DNA of 64,000 nucleotides from Ehretia macrophylla (taxonomy: Eukaryota > Streptophyta > Magnoliopsida > Boraginales > Ehretiaceae), in contig CM075767.1 of NCBI GenBank assembly GCA_037974665.1, forward strand, positions 18,368,840-18,432,839, written 5' to 3'. Shown here one piece after another: positions 1 to 12,622 of the stretch. The translations under genes were made by a program, and so were the position numbers. The stretch's first letter is position 1. Every line of letters begins with the position of its first letter. The notes below the pieces were generated by a model, which did not search any database, had not been told where the DNA came from, and saw only the letters and a list, made by a program, of their open reading frames with translations.

Positions 1-1098
1 GATAGGAGTGATAAATGAATGTGTAGCCCCGCTGTCAATCAAAACTACTACTGGCTGACTATTAATAAGAAAAGTACCTTCCACCACCACCGTCATGTCT
101 GGGAGCTCCTCCTAATCTAGTGCAAATACCTGTGCCTGACCTCGTAAAATTGGGGTTACACCTGAAGCTTTAGTTTGAGCACTTTGGCCGGAAGTCTGTC
201 CTTGTCCCTGCTTGTACCTGGTACAATCTTTAATCCTGTGTTGGTCGCTCCCGAAACCAATGCATCGGACCAATTTCCTCCAACACTCTGCCTCAGAATG
301 ACCCTTGCGATTATAGTGACTGCACTGCTGGTTTTTCCTTGCAGCAGAGCCTCCCGTAGGAGCTTTGTAAATAGATGTAGCGGAGCTACCTTGCTGAGGT
401 CTAGTGGTCACTAGTCGGGTCTGACTCTGTGTCTAACTCTGAACCGGTCTTGTTTGAGGCTGTGTTTGAACTGGCTCTGGGTAGCTCTTAGTGTGCCTCG
501 GTGGCTGAACTTGAACAGTCTGCTGAAACTGCCTCTGGTAGCCCTGACTCTGGGATTCATACTGCCGTTTACTTGACTGACTATACTCGGCTAACACATC
601 TGCTTTGTATTTCTCATATCTCGACGCAGCCCTAACTACTACAGCATAATTCGGATAATCTTGTGAAGACAAGTTAAGCATAATATCACTTCTCAGACAT
701 TTGATAAATCTCTGAATCTTCATGTCCTCAGGCTGCACTAAAGCTGGCACTTAGCGAGAAAGTCTTGTGAAAGTAGCCTCGTACTGATCCACAGTCATGT
801 TTCCCTACCTCAGAGCTATGAACGCTTTGTGGTATAAGAACTTGTCATACAAATTTCTCCCAGCAGCACCGCTACCCTCGGCTCTAGCAGCCTGATTACT
901 TCTACCAATACCTGGTTGACCCTGTTGTGTTACAAACTCTGCAATAGTGTTCATAGCATTGGCCATTATGGCCACAATCTGTGTGTTGCTCGGTTCTTGT
1001 CCTTGCGGTACATTCCCTGCTACCCCGGCCTCTTGCCTAGGTATATCCTGTTTAGGAGCCTTCTCCGGTTCCCTTCTCAGTCTTCCCTTTCTCCTCAT
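1..1098 (-). pseudogene. Element 1 gag-protease remnant (Ty3/gypsy, chromovirus-like)
   Basis: Reads leftward from an ATG at 1098 with a basic start (MRRKGRLRREPE) and runs off the left edge. Seen: the gag core motif GNMTVDQYEATFTRLSR near 755-805, two zinc knuckles near 240-325 (CSHYNRKGHSEAEC and CIGFGSDQHRIKDC), and the protease active site LIDSGATHSF at 13-42. Both knuckles have lost their second cysteine (Tyr and Phe instead), so RNA binding should be impaired. In-frame stops lie at 805-807, 751-753, 433-435 and 112-114. The central gag domain is missing: the N-terminal linker runs straight into the FIALR segment near 810-850. The protease keeps its Asp-Ser-Gly triad. It belongs with the primer site and LTR to its right. 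The clade call is by family resemblance only. Confidence 0.9.
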
Positions 1099-1368
1099 AT
1101 CGATGCTAGAAGAATGCAGTGTTATAATAGGCAAATAGATAACACAAAAATAACATGTACATGTTTCAAAACACCTTATGCACATAAAACAACACATAAA
1201 ACACTTAACAAGCATTAAACACTAAACTTGCCATATTCATATCATATCATGCATTTGTTATTTCTTTTACATGCTAGCATGTTCCTTGCTCAAACAATTG
1301 TTCACCTAACCAATTAGACAATCATATAGTTATGTAATTCAACTTTCACGTATGGTCCTCTACCATAT

Positions 1369-1416
1369 ACCGAGGAAATTAACCCGGTTTCATGCATTCA
1401 AATAGCTCTGATACCA
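1369..1416 (-). promoter_or_regulatory. Element 1 primer binding site and leader stem-loop
   Basis: On the minus strand TGGTATCAGAGC (1416-1405) lies 5 nt from the LTR end and matches the initiator tRNA-Met primer site. It is followed 16 nt later by a stem ACCGGG / CTCGGT (1388-1383 with 1374-1369). The same stem-loop occurs at the same distance in four other elements here. Confidence 0.85.
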
Positions 1417-1889
1417 CCTAATGTAACTCCCCGAACCCAACCCCATGCTACAGGTCAAGTCCGGACCCGTCACACGGACAGAGTCTCCTCTGTACTGTGG
1501 ACAAAATGGTTACCAGCAATAAACACATACAAGTCCCAAGCCAACTAGCAAACATCACATACAATCCAAACTTCCATATTAATAATAACCAACTAACTTC
1601 CCAAGACTAACCGAGCCTTGGTACCTCAAAACTTAAATCCCATACAAGCATGCAAGACAATGATAGGCCAAGCTCAACCTTCTAACTATTAGACACACAA
1701 GCATGCAATAAAAGAAAATAAAGACTAGTATCAATTATTACATGCCACCTACTTTACTATTAACCTTGCAAGATTACAACTTGTTACAACCACCAAATAT
1801 ATATACAAGACCACATGGTCTCAAAAAGAACATCAACCAACTTCCTCACACAAGCCGCACACAAAAGCCAACCTTAACACACAAACAAG

Positions 1890-1970
1890 TCACGAAAGTT
1901 GTTCAACTTGCTCTTCTTCCTCTTCCACTACAGTTACTAGTTGGGGATTCACCTCAGCTTCTCCTGAAAC
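1890..1970 (-). other. GAA-rich exon-like segment in LTR A
   Basis: After a plausible 3' splice site (TTTCAG on the minus strand), 24 codons stay open to a TGA at 1890 and include the run EEEEEQ. The two bases GA precede the first full codon, the same phase as in the other LTR families here. No in-frame ATG is present. It may be an acidic peptide exon or a purine-rich splicing enhancer. Confidence 0.4.
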
Positions 1971-2413
1971 ATGTTAAATGAGGAGTGAGCAAGAATGTTG
2001 CCCAGCGAATGAGGTGATGCAGTATACCGGGGAGTGCAATATAATATGCAACAAGATAACACATATTCAACACTGAATAACATAACAAGCTAGACAAGTA
2101 ATTAACGACATATAAAAAGGATACGGCTCAACTTGTCTTCAATCACGAGCCACGAGCCAAGATATTCAAGCAAGTGCCGGCAAAACCCTTATCCCTCCAA
2201 AAATGGGATACTTCGGATGTACCTCAATCCTACGATCCATATCTCCTGAGGTAAGTCCGTATGCCTCAGCGAGAAAGGGATTGGGAAACCATGGTAGTCG
2301 AGGGAGCACGACAAGCCCGATGCCGCCCGTGTTACTAAACACTACCATACCTGAAAAGGTTGCGCAACCCCGAAACAAGTCCACGAGAATGAAGATCATC
2401 AAATAACAGGTAA

Positions 2414-2439
2414 GAGGGACGACAAAGTAGGCCGCCCTC
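2414..2439 (-). other. LTR hairpin with CTACTTT loop (family A)
   Basis: On the minus strand GAGGGCGGC and GTCGTCCCTC flank the loop CTACTTT. Relative to family B, an A-T pair has become G-C on both sides, which preserves the stem. Confidence 0.65.
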
Positions 2440-3814
2440 CCAATTAACCACAATATATACAAAGTAACAATATGGACATAAAGGAGATAAATGACATAAT
2501 TTTCCACAAACTCCTCAATTAACTCAATTACATCATAGAAAAACATATAAACACACAACAACACATCTACAAGCACTTATAAGTACCAAGGCAATCAATC
2601 ATCAATTTTCCCCTTTCTTTAGTTAAACCATTTATCTCCTATATATAATTCAAGTTTCCAAAACTACTATCCAATCATTTTACACTCCTAAAGACACCAA
2701 AAGACACCTACCAAGGTTTTGTAAACCCGCTTTAAAGACAAAAGCTCGGGAAGGCGCCGAGTAGGTTTTAACTACAACTACTCTATTCGGACCCCAACTT
2801 AACATAACGAAAGCACCAAAAGTACTTCCATGCCCCAAGGATACCTAAACCAAACTCCAAATGAGCCCGGATTATATTTCGTGAAAAACCCCCTTTTAAA
2901 AAGTTAGCTAATTTGCAATTTAACTCAATTTCGGGCACTTTGACTATGTGTGAGCCTCTAACTAGTTTCAATAATGTATAGAGTACCTAAATGAAGCATC
3001 AATTCACTCTAATTAGCAATTTATAGCAAAACCCTAAATTTAATCACTATTCATCATCTCTTTCACACAACTCTAGTATTTAACCATGGTGGAAGCTAAT
3101 AGACTACTCAAGGATGGTCTACATAGCATATAAGACATATATATCACAATATTTAAGCATTTCAATAGCTAATATCAACAAATCATAAAATCTCAAAAGA
3201 TAACATAAACTTTAAAATGCACCAAATGCAAACTCTCTCACATATAAGCCTTGTAGATGCAAGAAACAAGCTTGAGCTAAGTTGAAATCACTTGTAAAAG
3301 CTTAGTTAAGCATCCAATAGCAAGTTTTGAAGATGAAAAATCCCTCTTTCTCCTTCCTAGGGCTGTCGGGTTTGGGAGGGGTATTTTGGTTATTTATTTG
3401 CTTTGTTTGAATGTATTACGCTTGTATGTGTAACATTTTATGTATATAGTATATGTAGGTCATATCATATTAGGTCAATTGTTATAATTACTTGGTCAAA
3501 TAAGCCTAAAACTCCAATTAATTGCTAACTAACTAAAAACCAATGTTTATACATACGTAACACTATTCAACGAAGCCTAAATCATTTTTCAAATGCATGT
3601 TCCCAGCCTCCAAAGTCTAAAATGACAAGTTTTCAATTCTTTTGTAAGTCATGTGGTTTAGGAAAAATATTAAATAGAGTATTCTTGAAAGTCAATTTTT
3701 CTTATGAATACTACCCAATAGTAAAACAGTTAAACAAGAAAAGAAATGCACATAAAATGCAAAAGTAGTTATGCAACAGTTACTTAAAAGATGTGATGAA
3801 ATTCTCGGGCGTCA

Positions 3815-4099
3815 TAGAATGCATGTATGCTTCCATATTATTTATGCGATAAATTAAAATTAGAAGCATGTGAAAAGTGAGACGTAAACTAAAGACCAGC
3901 AAAACCTTCCCAAATTAAATATTAAGTTAATAATGATGTAGTATTTAGAAGATTATATCATTGTCTTCTGTTATCGTAGATTAGTTTATGTGTTAGACAA
4001 ATAAGTAGCTGGCTATAGACACATAGGGATTATTTATTTGTATCAACATAGGAACTAAGTCTATATAAGCATGAGATATGGGAAATTTGGATTCTCGCT
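3815..4099. other. Unassigned spacer
   Basis: These 285 bases lie between the outer end of the element 1 LTR and the start of the element 2 LTR. The sequence is AT-rich. I see no open frame of note, no LTR end and no repeat shared with the rest of the window. It is the only stretch that might be ordinary host DNA, but it could equally be an old transposon fragment. Confidence 0.5.
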
Positions 4100-5508
4100 T
4101 GTGACGCTCGTGACCCTCAGCATATTCATAATTAACTGTTGCATATCTTTCGTGCATTTTAATGTGCATTTAATTACTTGTATATATGTTATTTAGTAGT
4201 TACTATTTAATTTTGTGCATTTCATGATTTGTTATTGTTGGCTTATATAATGCTCAATTACTATCTAAAATACATTCTACATGCTATGGAGACCTTGTTT
4301 GTGGAGTATAATAGCTTGAATCATGGATTACTGCAAATAATCAGATGTATAAGATGATGAATAGTACCAAACTTAGGGTTTTTATGGAATTTGCTTATGT
4401 GGTGGATTTTATTCTATCTATAGGTACTTTAGATATTAATGAACATAGATTAAAGGTTGAATGTAGTTAGTTTGCTCAAGTCTTGATTAAAATGCAAAAA
4501 TAGCTAAACTTTCAAAAGGGGCTTCATATGAAAAGAGAATCCGGGTGCATGTGGATGCTAGATTGGGTATCTACTAAGCAGGGAAGTACTTTTGGTGCTA
4601 TTATGGCGTTGAATTGAGGGGCAGATTGGGTAGCTGTAGTTCAAAGCGACCTTGGGGCTTTCCCGAGCTTTTGTGTCAAAATAGAGTTTTCAAGGCTTAA
4701 GTTGGTGTCAAATGGTGTCCTTAGCGATATAAGATAGTTGGTTTATGGATTGTGTGACTTGTGGTTCGATTGAGCGTCAAACTTGCATTTGTAAACAAAT
4801 GGGACATTTTGGGTAATTGGTTCGTTTGAGTGTTTTGGTTGCTTATAGAGCTTCATTGTGATTGGTTAGTGGTTAATGAATGCCTAGTATGCTCGTAGTG
4901 TCCTTTTGTTGCTTGGAGGATAGCTATTTGGTTGTAATTGAAAAGGGGTCATTTGACCACGTGTTGATCGTACTCGCTTTGAGTTGGGGGTTAGTCTTAT
5001 ATGTGCATGGAAGCACTTTTGGTGCAATTGTGGCATTGTTTGGGGGGTTCAGTTAGTATAGCTGTAGTTAGAACATGCTAGGTGGACTTTTGGGGCCTTG
5101 TTGAGGAAGTGAGGTTTCGGAGTGTAGAATTGTGCCATAATATTCCTAAGAATGGGTAGTGAAATCGGTTTCCTCATGTCGTAGCTCGTCTGGTTGTAGT
5201 GGCCTTTAGAAGTTAGAGTATGAATAGTATTTTAGTAGTTTTCTTGCATTGAACTAGTATTGCTTACTTAACTATTGTTTTTGTTGTTACTATTAGCTAT
5301 GAATGACATCTATGAGATTTCTTGTGATAAGTATATGTTCTATTACATGCTAGGTTTGATCCAATGAGCCAATTCTTGCCCTTTGGTGCTTGGTAGAGGT
5401 GAAGGAGTTTCATCATTTTGTACATCTTAGTTACTTCATTGTTCTTAAATTGTAAGATTTAATATAATTGCTTAAATTATGTGTCCTTATTGATTGCTAT
5501 ATTGTGTG

Positions 5509-5536
5509 CGAGGGCAACCTACTTTGTTGTCTCTCG
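5509..5536 (+). other. LTR hairpin with CTACTTT loop (family B)
   Basis: CGAGGGCAAC and GTTGTCTCTCG flank CTACTTT. The stem pairs with one bulged T and one G-T pair. Confidence 0.65.
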
Positions 5537-6269
5537 ATTATGTGTTTATTGGCTTATCTTATATGTTATCATTTTGAGTGCATTGCATCGTGGTTGCGCA
5601 ACCATTTGGGAATAGTAGTGTTAGGGAAGCCGGGCGGCATCGAACTTACCGGTATACCTCGGCTACCATGGTTGCCCAATCCCTTTCTTGCTTGGGCCCT
5701 AAGTCCTTAGGGAGTTGGGTCGTAGGATATTCGGGGTGTATCCAGAGTACACCTATTTTGGAGTTATAAGGTGGTATGCCGACTAATCGTTATCATTGAC
5801 ATTATCATCTTGAGATTTTTATTCGTGGTTCGTGGTTCGTGGTACTAGTTCTAGGTCTCCTGGTATTCCTTATTATGTAACTCTCGTTTGGGCCCTAAGT
5901 CCTTGGGGAGTTACCTTATATCATTTTTTTATGTACTCTCGCTTAGGCCCTAAGTCCTTGGAGAGTTACATTTGATTGTTACCTTTGTTGTGCTCTTTAC
6001 TATGTTATATAGTTTGTATAACTGTATTGTGCGTTATATTGTTATTGTTTTTTTTAGATTGCTTATTTTAATTGTTCTACTATGGTTGACTATCTTTTTT
6101 GATATGAGTTGTTTAGCTTATTTAATGTATAGTGGTTCCATATTGATGATTTGTTTACTGTTGAATTTTGCACTACACGAAACTATTTTCCAAATTCCCC
6201 GGTTATAAGTTCCCTCTCTCACTGAGTATACATGTATTGTATGCTCACCCCTCTTTTAACATTCTACAG

Positions 6270-6319
6270 GAAAAACAGTGCTTGGGTACATAGAAGAAGA
6301 GGTTCAGATGCATTATTGA
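6270..6319 (+). other. GAA-rich exon-like segment in LTR B
   Basis: It follows ATTCTACAG and holds 16 codons ending in TGA at 6317, including IEEEVQ. The phase (two bases before the first codon) equals that in the A, C and D LTRs. No ATG is in frame. Confidence 0.35.
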
Positions 6320-6861
6320 ATGCTTGTGTGCCAGATACGACATTGTGATGTACATGTTCTACTTTTGAGACCTATGAGTCTTGTGTATATTTGTATAATT
6401 TGGAAGAATGTAATCTAAGTTGAAAGTCTTGTATGATTTGGTAGTTTAGGTGGCTTGTAATAACTTGGAAGTTTATTATGTTGCCTAATGGATTGTATCC
6501 TTGCATGGTTGAATGGAGAATGGTAGGTTGGTTTAAAATATAAGAAAAGTAAATAGATAATGTTAAAGTGGTATGATAAGTAAAATTGTAAACATAGTTT
6601 TCTAATAGCTTAAGTCTTGCATGCTTGTATGTTTATCTTAACTTAGTTAAGTATCGGATGGCCTCAACATTGGGAAAGTCGCGTGGATGGATTTGGAGTT
6701 GTTGAGAATGTTGTAGTATGTGATTTGTGGTTTTATCTTTTTTTTACAGGTAACCGGTTAGGCCAAGAAACAGGGGAAACTTCTCCCGTTTTTCCTCCTT
6801 TTTTGTGATCTCGGGTATTGGATCGAGGCTCCAGTCTCGTGAAGGATCGGGATATTACAAT

Positions 6862-6873
6862 TGGTATAAGAGC
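6862..6873 (+). promoter_or_regulatory. Element 2 primer binding site (degenerate)
   Basis: TGGTATAAGAGC differs by one base from the tRNA-Met site TGGTATCAGAGC and sits 2 nt after the LTR end, which fixes the LTR boundary. I do not see the post-primer CCGGG/CTCGG stem found in the other gypsy elements. Confidence 0.8.
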
Positions 6874-7281
6874 TTAGATAGCTCTCAGTCGAGACAGGGT
6901 CCTCAGTCTATTGGGTAGTAACCCTTGAACGTGTGCTTGTGAATTGTGTCTTGAGAATGTGTGAGCTTGTGTGTGAGATTCTATGTTTTGAAATAAATGT
7001 GTGCACCTATGTGATTTACTTGTGTGATATGTGATAAATGTATGTTATGTGCAATGAAGTGGCCATTCGTGAATTGAAGTGATTCCGTGAATAGTTACTT
7101 GTTTTAACTATTGATTGTATTGTGTGTACTTGAGTTTCTTGGAATAAGTTGTGTTGTGAATTGTATTAGTTGTGTTGCGATTCATATTTGAATTGTCTTG
7201 TTGATTAACTGGTTTTATAAACTCTTTTATAATGATGGTTGCATAATAGCTTAAAGAATATTTATTTATATGTGATATCGT
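6874..7281 (+). other. Element 2 internal region, left part (non-coding)
   Basis: This is about 400 bases of leader with degenerate TTATGTGA-like words (for example near 7010-7050). It contains no gag start and no open frame. It is cut by the copia element at 7282; ATCGT (7277-7281) is the left target-site copy. The right part resumes at 20757. Confidence 0.7.
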
Positions 7282-9056
7282 TGTTAGGAATATACCCTAC
7301 AAGCCAATCATTCGGTGAAGGATGATGGGGATATTTGAGTAATGAAACAATCTTTGTTATAAAGTTTTAATCAAATAAAAGTACCATATGGCATTTACCT
7401 TTATCTCTTATACGTTCATATATCGTCGAGCTTCATATTATGTATAACTGATAAAGCCCTTGGATATGTCGGTATAGGGTCGAATCATAAAAGCTTATGG
7501 TTGATGAGAATCGACACCCAAGACATACCTAAAACCTATCCTAGGTCGTAGGATTCATCAAGACTGGGCATTGGTGAATCTGGCAAGACTGACATGTAGT
7601 TAGCTCTATCTAGGTTGATCTCATCGACCAAGTGACATGAGATGTCAAGGCTAATGCATAGGTGCGTATAGAGATATGTACATCGGACACGATCCGTAGA
7701 GAACACTCAATGGGGGCTTCATCTGCCTAAGTCAATGAGAAGGTTCTCAAGTGATAGTTGTGCAAAGTACTCATCTAACTCGAGGTCATCATAGTAGCTT
7801 GTAAGCATTGTACTTTGGCCCTGAACAAAAGAGAGGAAGATAAGACCTACTTGAAAGGGGATTCAGGTACATTCAAGTACTTGTGAAGCTAGTGAGTGTC
7901 GCTGTGAGGATCCACTACTTTGGTTGAAAGAGAGTATGCCCTATGTCGTCTCATAGAGATGTTGATAGAAATCCATGGCCATGGTGGTATGATTGGATCA
8001 TAGAAGAAAAGTCAACAGAACATAGAAGTAAGCCTATTAGGGTTTGACTGACATTAACCATACCCTAGGGCAAGCTCGGGGCATTTAGTGGAAGGAATTG
8101 ACTGTATGTTAACTAGTCGCCAAAAGGTTCTTGAGTAGGAAAACTTGGATTAAGCATTCGAGCCACCTGGTCGTCGAAGAGTGTTGCTAGACGCCAACCT
8201 CGTTTAGTAGCAATTAGAAGGACTTCTAATGGAGATGGACTAATTGGTACTTGTCCCAGCTATTACCAGTTTGGCACTCGAACCTACAGGATCGCACACA
8301 AGCTGAAGGGTTAGAACTAAGAGGGATAGAATAAAGAAGTCACGCTAAAACGAGGATCTTCTCGTATTCTATCTAAAACCAATCATATAATGGATTGCAT
8401 ATGGTTAGAATGGGTTTAGGGAAACCTTTTTTCGAGTATGCAAGTAAGAGAGAATGTTTGATGGTCCAACGTTTGACTTAGAGTCAAGGGCAATTTGGGA
8501 AATTGGCTTTTGTATAAGTTGAATTGATAATTAATTGTGTGTCAATTAATTATGGGCTAATGTCTAATTAACTTATAGTTGATTAGAAAATGTTATAACC
8601 TGATTATAAAGAACCCCATAAGGTTTGGGATCAAGGTGCAAATAATGAAAACCTATAGCACCTTATAAATACAGCTTAAACTAAAACCCTAGGTGACAAA
8701 ACAAAAATTTTAGCCTATCTCTCTATGCAAAAGTCGGCTGCCCCTCTCTTTCTCTCCTAGGGATTCGTGCCAGCCATTGAAGCTCATGCAGAAGCTTGCT
8801 TCACCTCGTTGTAGCCTCGACATGGTATGTGTGAGATCGTAGAGGGCTGCTACGTTGCAGTCTCCAATCCAAGAAAACCATTCGAAGTATTTTTCAAGAG
8901 GTAATGAATTTTTCAGATTCATTTTGCTTGGTTCTATCATGTTTTCGATTAAAGTACATGTTTGATAGATTTAATTATTGGTTCTCTCTGTAATTGTAGC
9001 TTTATTATTCATGTTTCTGCTGCACTATATGTATTTTATGTGCAAGAGAACCTTCA
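7282..9056 (+). repeat. Copia 5' LTR
   Basis: The LTR is 1775 bp, starting TGTTAGGAATA and ending CCTTCA, and is followed by AT and then the primer site TGGTATCAGAGCC. Its first about 1.23 kb matches 18166-19338 in reverse and its last 0.54 kb matches 20216-20756 forward, so the 3' LTR exists in two oppositely oriented pieces. A minus-strand open frame near 8710-8940 is a shadow inside the LTR. Confidence 0.9.
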
Positions 9057-9058
9057 AT

Positions 9059-9071
9059 TGGTATCAGAGCC
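9059..9071 (+). promoter_or_regulatory. Copia primer binding site
   Basis: TGGTATCAGAGCC, complementary to the 3' end of initiator tRNA-Met, lies 2 nt after the LTR end. Confidence 0.9.
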
Positions 9072-9519
9072 ACCAAACATGCATTGAAAACATGAATTCG
9101 GTTTCTGCGGACTGAGATTATATTATTTTTTTGTCATATTAAAACTTGTTGTTTGTGCCTAATTTTTTTGTGAGTTACTCCCCACTGATATTAGAACAAA
9201 TTAGGCTAATACCCGCTTCGTTAATTCGTGATTTAATACGTGTAAAATGGCATGAATAGTACTTTTTTTGTAGAGTCAGCATTCTGGACAGACTGTGCAG
9301 TGTCTGGTCTAGGAGGCATAAATTGGTCAAAACAAATCCAAATCAAGTTCCCTTTTTTTCTAAAATCATCTACACTTAAAGGGCTATCGTCCTGTAGAAT
9401 TTGAGATTTTTTGGAGATGTTTAAGTATGTTAAACGAAGCAATTTCAGTCAGGTCAGTGCACAGGTCTGTTATGGTAGATTCTGGAAAATTTCGTTTTTG
9501 GCACTTGTGAGGGTTGTTT
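9072..9519 (+). other. Copia leader and start of gag region (decayed)
   Basis: This is internal copia sequence between the primer site and the inserted solo LTR. It should hold the leader and the gag start, but I see only stop-ridden AT-rich sequence. TGTTT at 9515-9519 is the left target copy of the solo LTR. Confidence 0.6.
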
Positions 9520-12459
9520 TGTGCCGCCCAAGAATTTTATCACACATATTTTAAATAATTGTTGCATAAACTACTTGTGTATTTTACGTGCATTTCTTGT
9601 CTTCTTTAATTGTTTATTTATGAGGCCCTATTCATAAGAACATTTACTGTCTCGGATATGTGATTCAATATTTTTCATAGGTCACATGACATTTAAAAAG
9701 AGTCGGGATATGGTAGTTTTGAACTTTAGGGGTCTGGAGCATGTGTTTGAAAAATGTTTTACCGCTTCATATGAATAGTGTTACGTATGAAACATTATGT
9801 TTTAGTTAGCTAACTTAATTTATGCGCATTAGACTCGTTTTTAAGTTGACTAGGCTCATTTTAGTAGGCAATAAACTCACCCAACTCAACACCACTTATC
9901 ATATATACTCACACATACACTAAGCTTATAAGTTAGCAAAACACAAAAAAAAAAAAAAAGAAGGAAAAGCTGAAAATACTGTAGCAAATCCGAAAATTAG
10001 CATAGGAGGAGAATGAGAGTTTTTGCTCAACAAATCTTCAATCCAAGCCAAGCCAAGCTAGGTGCAAGTGGTTTAGGGTGTTTACTAGCCTCCTAGGAGC
10101 TCCTACGCGCAATAGGTGAGGGATTTGCATGCTATTTTTGCATTTTTGAAATGTGACAACTTTCTTGAATTTCTTGTTTTGCTCTTAAATGCTAATGCAA
10201 TGCTCAAATATGCTTATGTATGTTATATATAAGTAGTAGAGACCTAATTTATGTTATTGTTTCGTAGTTTAATCGGTTGAAATTGCTCGTTGAATATTTG
10301 GCATGAATAGTGACGGGAATGTTAGGGTTTTGTGAAATTGGACTTTATAGCTTGAATCAATGATCCTAATAGGTGCTTTAGATGTTAATGAAAGTAGTGT
10401 AAATGCCATATAACATTTAATTGTTCATAACCTAGCAAAAGAATGAAATAGCCGACTTTTTAAAAGGGGTTTCGGGGTTAATGTTAATCCGGGTGGATTT
10501 GAGCTTCACATTTGGTATTCTTAGGCTGCCTAGGTGCTATAGAAGCTTTGCCAACCCTTGTTTGAAGCCCGGTTAAGGTATGTGTAGTTCAAAGCCATAA
10601 GAGGAAAATTGGGGCTTTTGTGGTAATTGCGAGTATTTGAATGTGTTTGAGGGTTGTAAAGGTGCCTAAGGGGTTAACTAGAAGCATGGTATAGGCCGCT
10701 TACTAATCTAGAACCATAACTTGAGTTTGGAAGGAAAACGAGTTGGGTTACAAAGGGGTTTAAGTACAATTTTGATTGTCTCACGCTTCTAGGACCTTGA
10801 CGTGACTCCTTGTGTGTTTAAATGTCTTTTCAAGATGCTTTGGAGCTTTTGTTATAGTTCTATGTAAATCTTGATTATGCCCCTTTGTAATTTGCTTAAT
10901 TGTTATATGAAATTGCTTCTATTGTTATTGTTATATTTGTTGTTGTTGTTAATTTGCTATCTTTGGACATGTGTAGGCTAGATGTTTGATAAAAATGCTT
11001 AATGAAGTGTGCAACAGTTATATATGCTTGAATAATGTTTAAAACTAGCTAGGAATGTAAGGGAACCAAGCAAAATTCACGCGTGCACATGTGTGTGTGT
11101 TCAACCGTGGCTGTCCAGATTTTTTCAGCAAAACTAAGGTAATTTCGAGCTTAAAACTGTATTAATTGGAGAAGGATTAGGGGTTGAATTATATACCGTT
11201 AGAAAGCCTTACAAGTCTAGTTTCTAATACTTTTTACAGTGCATTAATCAGAGTTTTCTAGAATAAGTTATGATCGTTTTGGTAAGATGTGTCGGAACTG
11301 CCCTGTTACGCGAGAATCTGAATTGTGTTGTTATTTTGCTATAGTGTTGATATATTTCAGTTCTAATTGGATGTATTTGATCAAGATGTTATTGTGTAGT
11401 ATCCTTGGATGATTAGTAGCGTAATGGAGCTCTTATAGTTAGGTTGTCTTCATGAATTGTAATTAAAATCTTATTGCTAGTAAAGTTAATTTAAATGGAA
11501 AGCTATTCTATTCGACTATGAATGAGAAATGCTAGTAGAGTTGTGATGATCACCACCTTTAGAGATAGGTAATATTTCTATATATGCTAAACAATTCAAT
11601 TACTAGAATTAGTTGTTGTTATCAATGTGCAACTAGTGAACACTTAGAAGGATTAAGTAAGCTAGGTGAAAGAATGTGTTTAATGCTCTTTGAACCTACA
11701 TGTAAGGTTAATTGTAAGTTGATAGTTGTCTATTATATGTTAAATGTAATTAACTTAAGTTGATCCTATTAGTGATATGTTAGAATATTAGCTTGAAGTA
11801 TAGTTATTTTGCTAAAATGATGTGTTAGTTATTAAATAGTTGATAGTTAACTTTTCAATTAGTTGATAAATGCATTTCTTTCCCTATTTGCTAATAAGAG
11901 TGTCATTTTAACATGTCTTGTAATCTAAAGTAGTTAGTGTGTATTAAATGATCTTAAAGCATGAAAGTAATTCGTTAGTTGATCTTCGTTAATGTTTAAA
12001 GGTAACTGTTTAATTGATTGGTTAGTTAGAGTTCTTCTTCCATTTAATTGAGTTAAGCATGTTATCTAGTTCATATGCATATTAATTGAATAATGAAGTG
12101 TTGAATGCCATGGAATATTTACAATAGCTTGATTCTTGAACATGAATGTGAATGATGTGGTTGAGTTATCTTTAAGTTGCATGGTATTGTTGTGTTTAGG
12201 TAGTAGTCTTGAATGGTTTGGAAGGTGTCGATGCTTTGGAGTTGAATTGGAGGGGTTATGGGCTAGACTTTTACAGGTTTGGTTTATTAAAGGTGAGGGA
12301 GTTACATTCTTTTGTGCATCTTAATTTGTTTTACTGCTCATAAATTATATAGTTTAATATGATTGCTTATAATTACGTGTAATTTGATATGAATATACTA
12401 AATATATACTTGACTTTTATTTATATTGTTATATGGCTTATTTATTGTAGACTACGTGC

Positions 12460-12485
12460 GAGGGCAACCTATTTTGTTGTCCCTC
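12460..12485 (+). other. LTR hairpin (family A solo copy)
   Basis: GAGGGCAAC and GTTGTCCCTC flank the loop CTATTTT, one base off the usual CTACTTT. Confidence 0.6.
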
Positions 12486-12562
12486 AGTTATGTGATTCTT
12501 GAATTATATTGCGATTGCTTGAATTATTGTGATCGAATATCGGGTTGCGCAACCTTTTCGGA

Positions 12563-12622
12563 CATGGTAGTGTCGAGAAACACGGGCGGCGTCGGACTTG
12601 CCGTACTCCCTCGACTACCATG
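12563..12622 (+). other. GC-rich foldback in LTR A
   Basis: CATGGTAG (12563-12570) and TCGAG (12573-12577) pair with CTACCATG (12615-12622) and CTCGA (12610-12614). This gives 13 pairs with a 2-base bulge around a GC-rich loop. The outer arms are partly kept in element 1 and a related arrangement is seen in family B. Confidence 0.55.

Larger units (their letters stand above)
1422..3814 (-). repeat. Element 1 5' LTR (family A)
   Basis: Minus-strand LTR of 2393 bp, starting TGACGCCCGAG (at 3814) and ending GGGGAGTTACA (at 1422), next to the primer site. It matches the plus-strand solo LTR at 9520-13573 along most of its length: both ends, the hairpin near 2414-2439, the GC-rich block near 2230-2370 and the GAA-rich open segment at 1890-1961. 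It lacks over 1.6 kb present in the solo copy. The partner LTR lies outside the window. Confidence 0.88.
4100..6859 (+). repeat. Element 2 5' LTR (family B)
   Basis: The LTR is 2760 bp, starts TGTGACGCTCGTGACC and ends GGGATATTACA two bases before a primer site. It aligns with 21427-23928 over most of its length. It lacks about 0.5 kb near its start that the 3' copy has (around 21535-22060), including the predicted TATA region and splice donor. The 3' copy in turn lacks about 0.29 kb (5970-6265 here). Inside are the 14-base palindrome TGGTTGCGCAACCA (5591-5604), a CTACTTT hairpin (5509-5536) and a GAA-rich open segment (6270-6319). Short open frames near 5468-5769 reflect the GC-rich block and match no protein family I know. 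Confidence 0.85.

Noticed and set aside
3815..4099. Possible host gene fragment
   Set aside because: No open frame, splice pattern or known motif; the stretch is too short and AT-rich to support a gene call.
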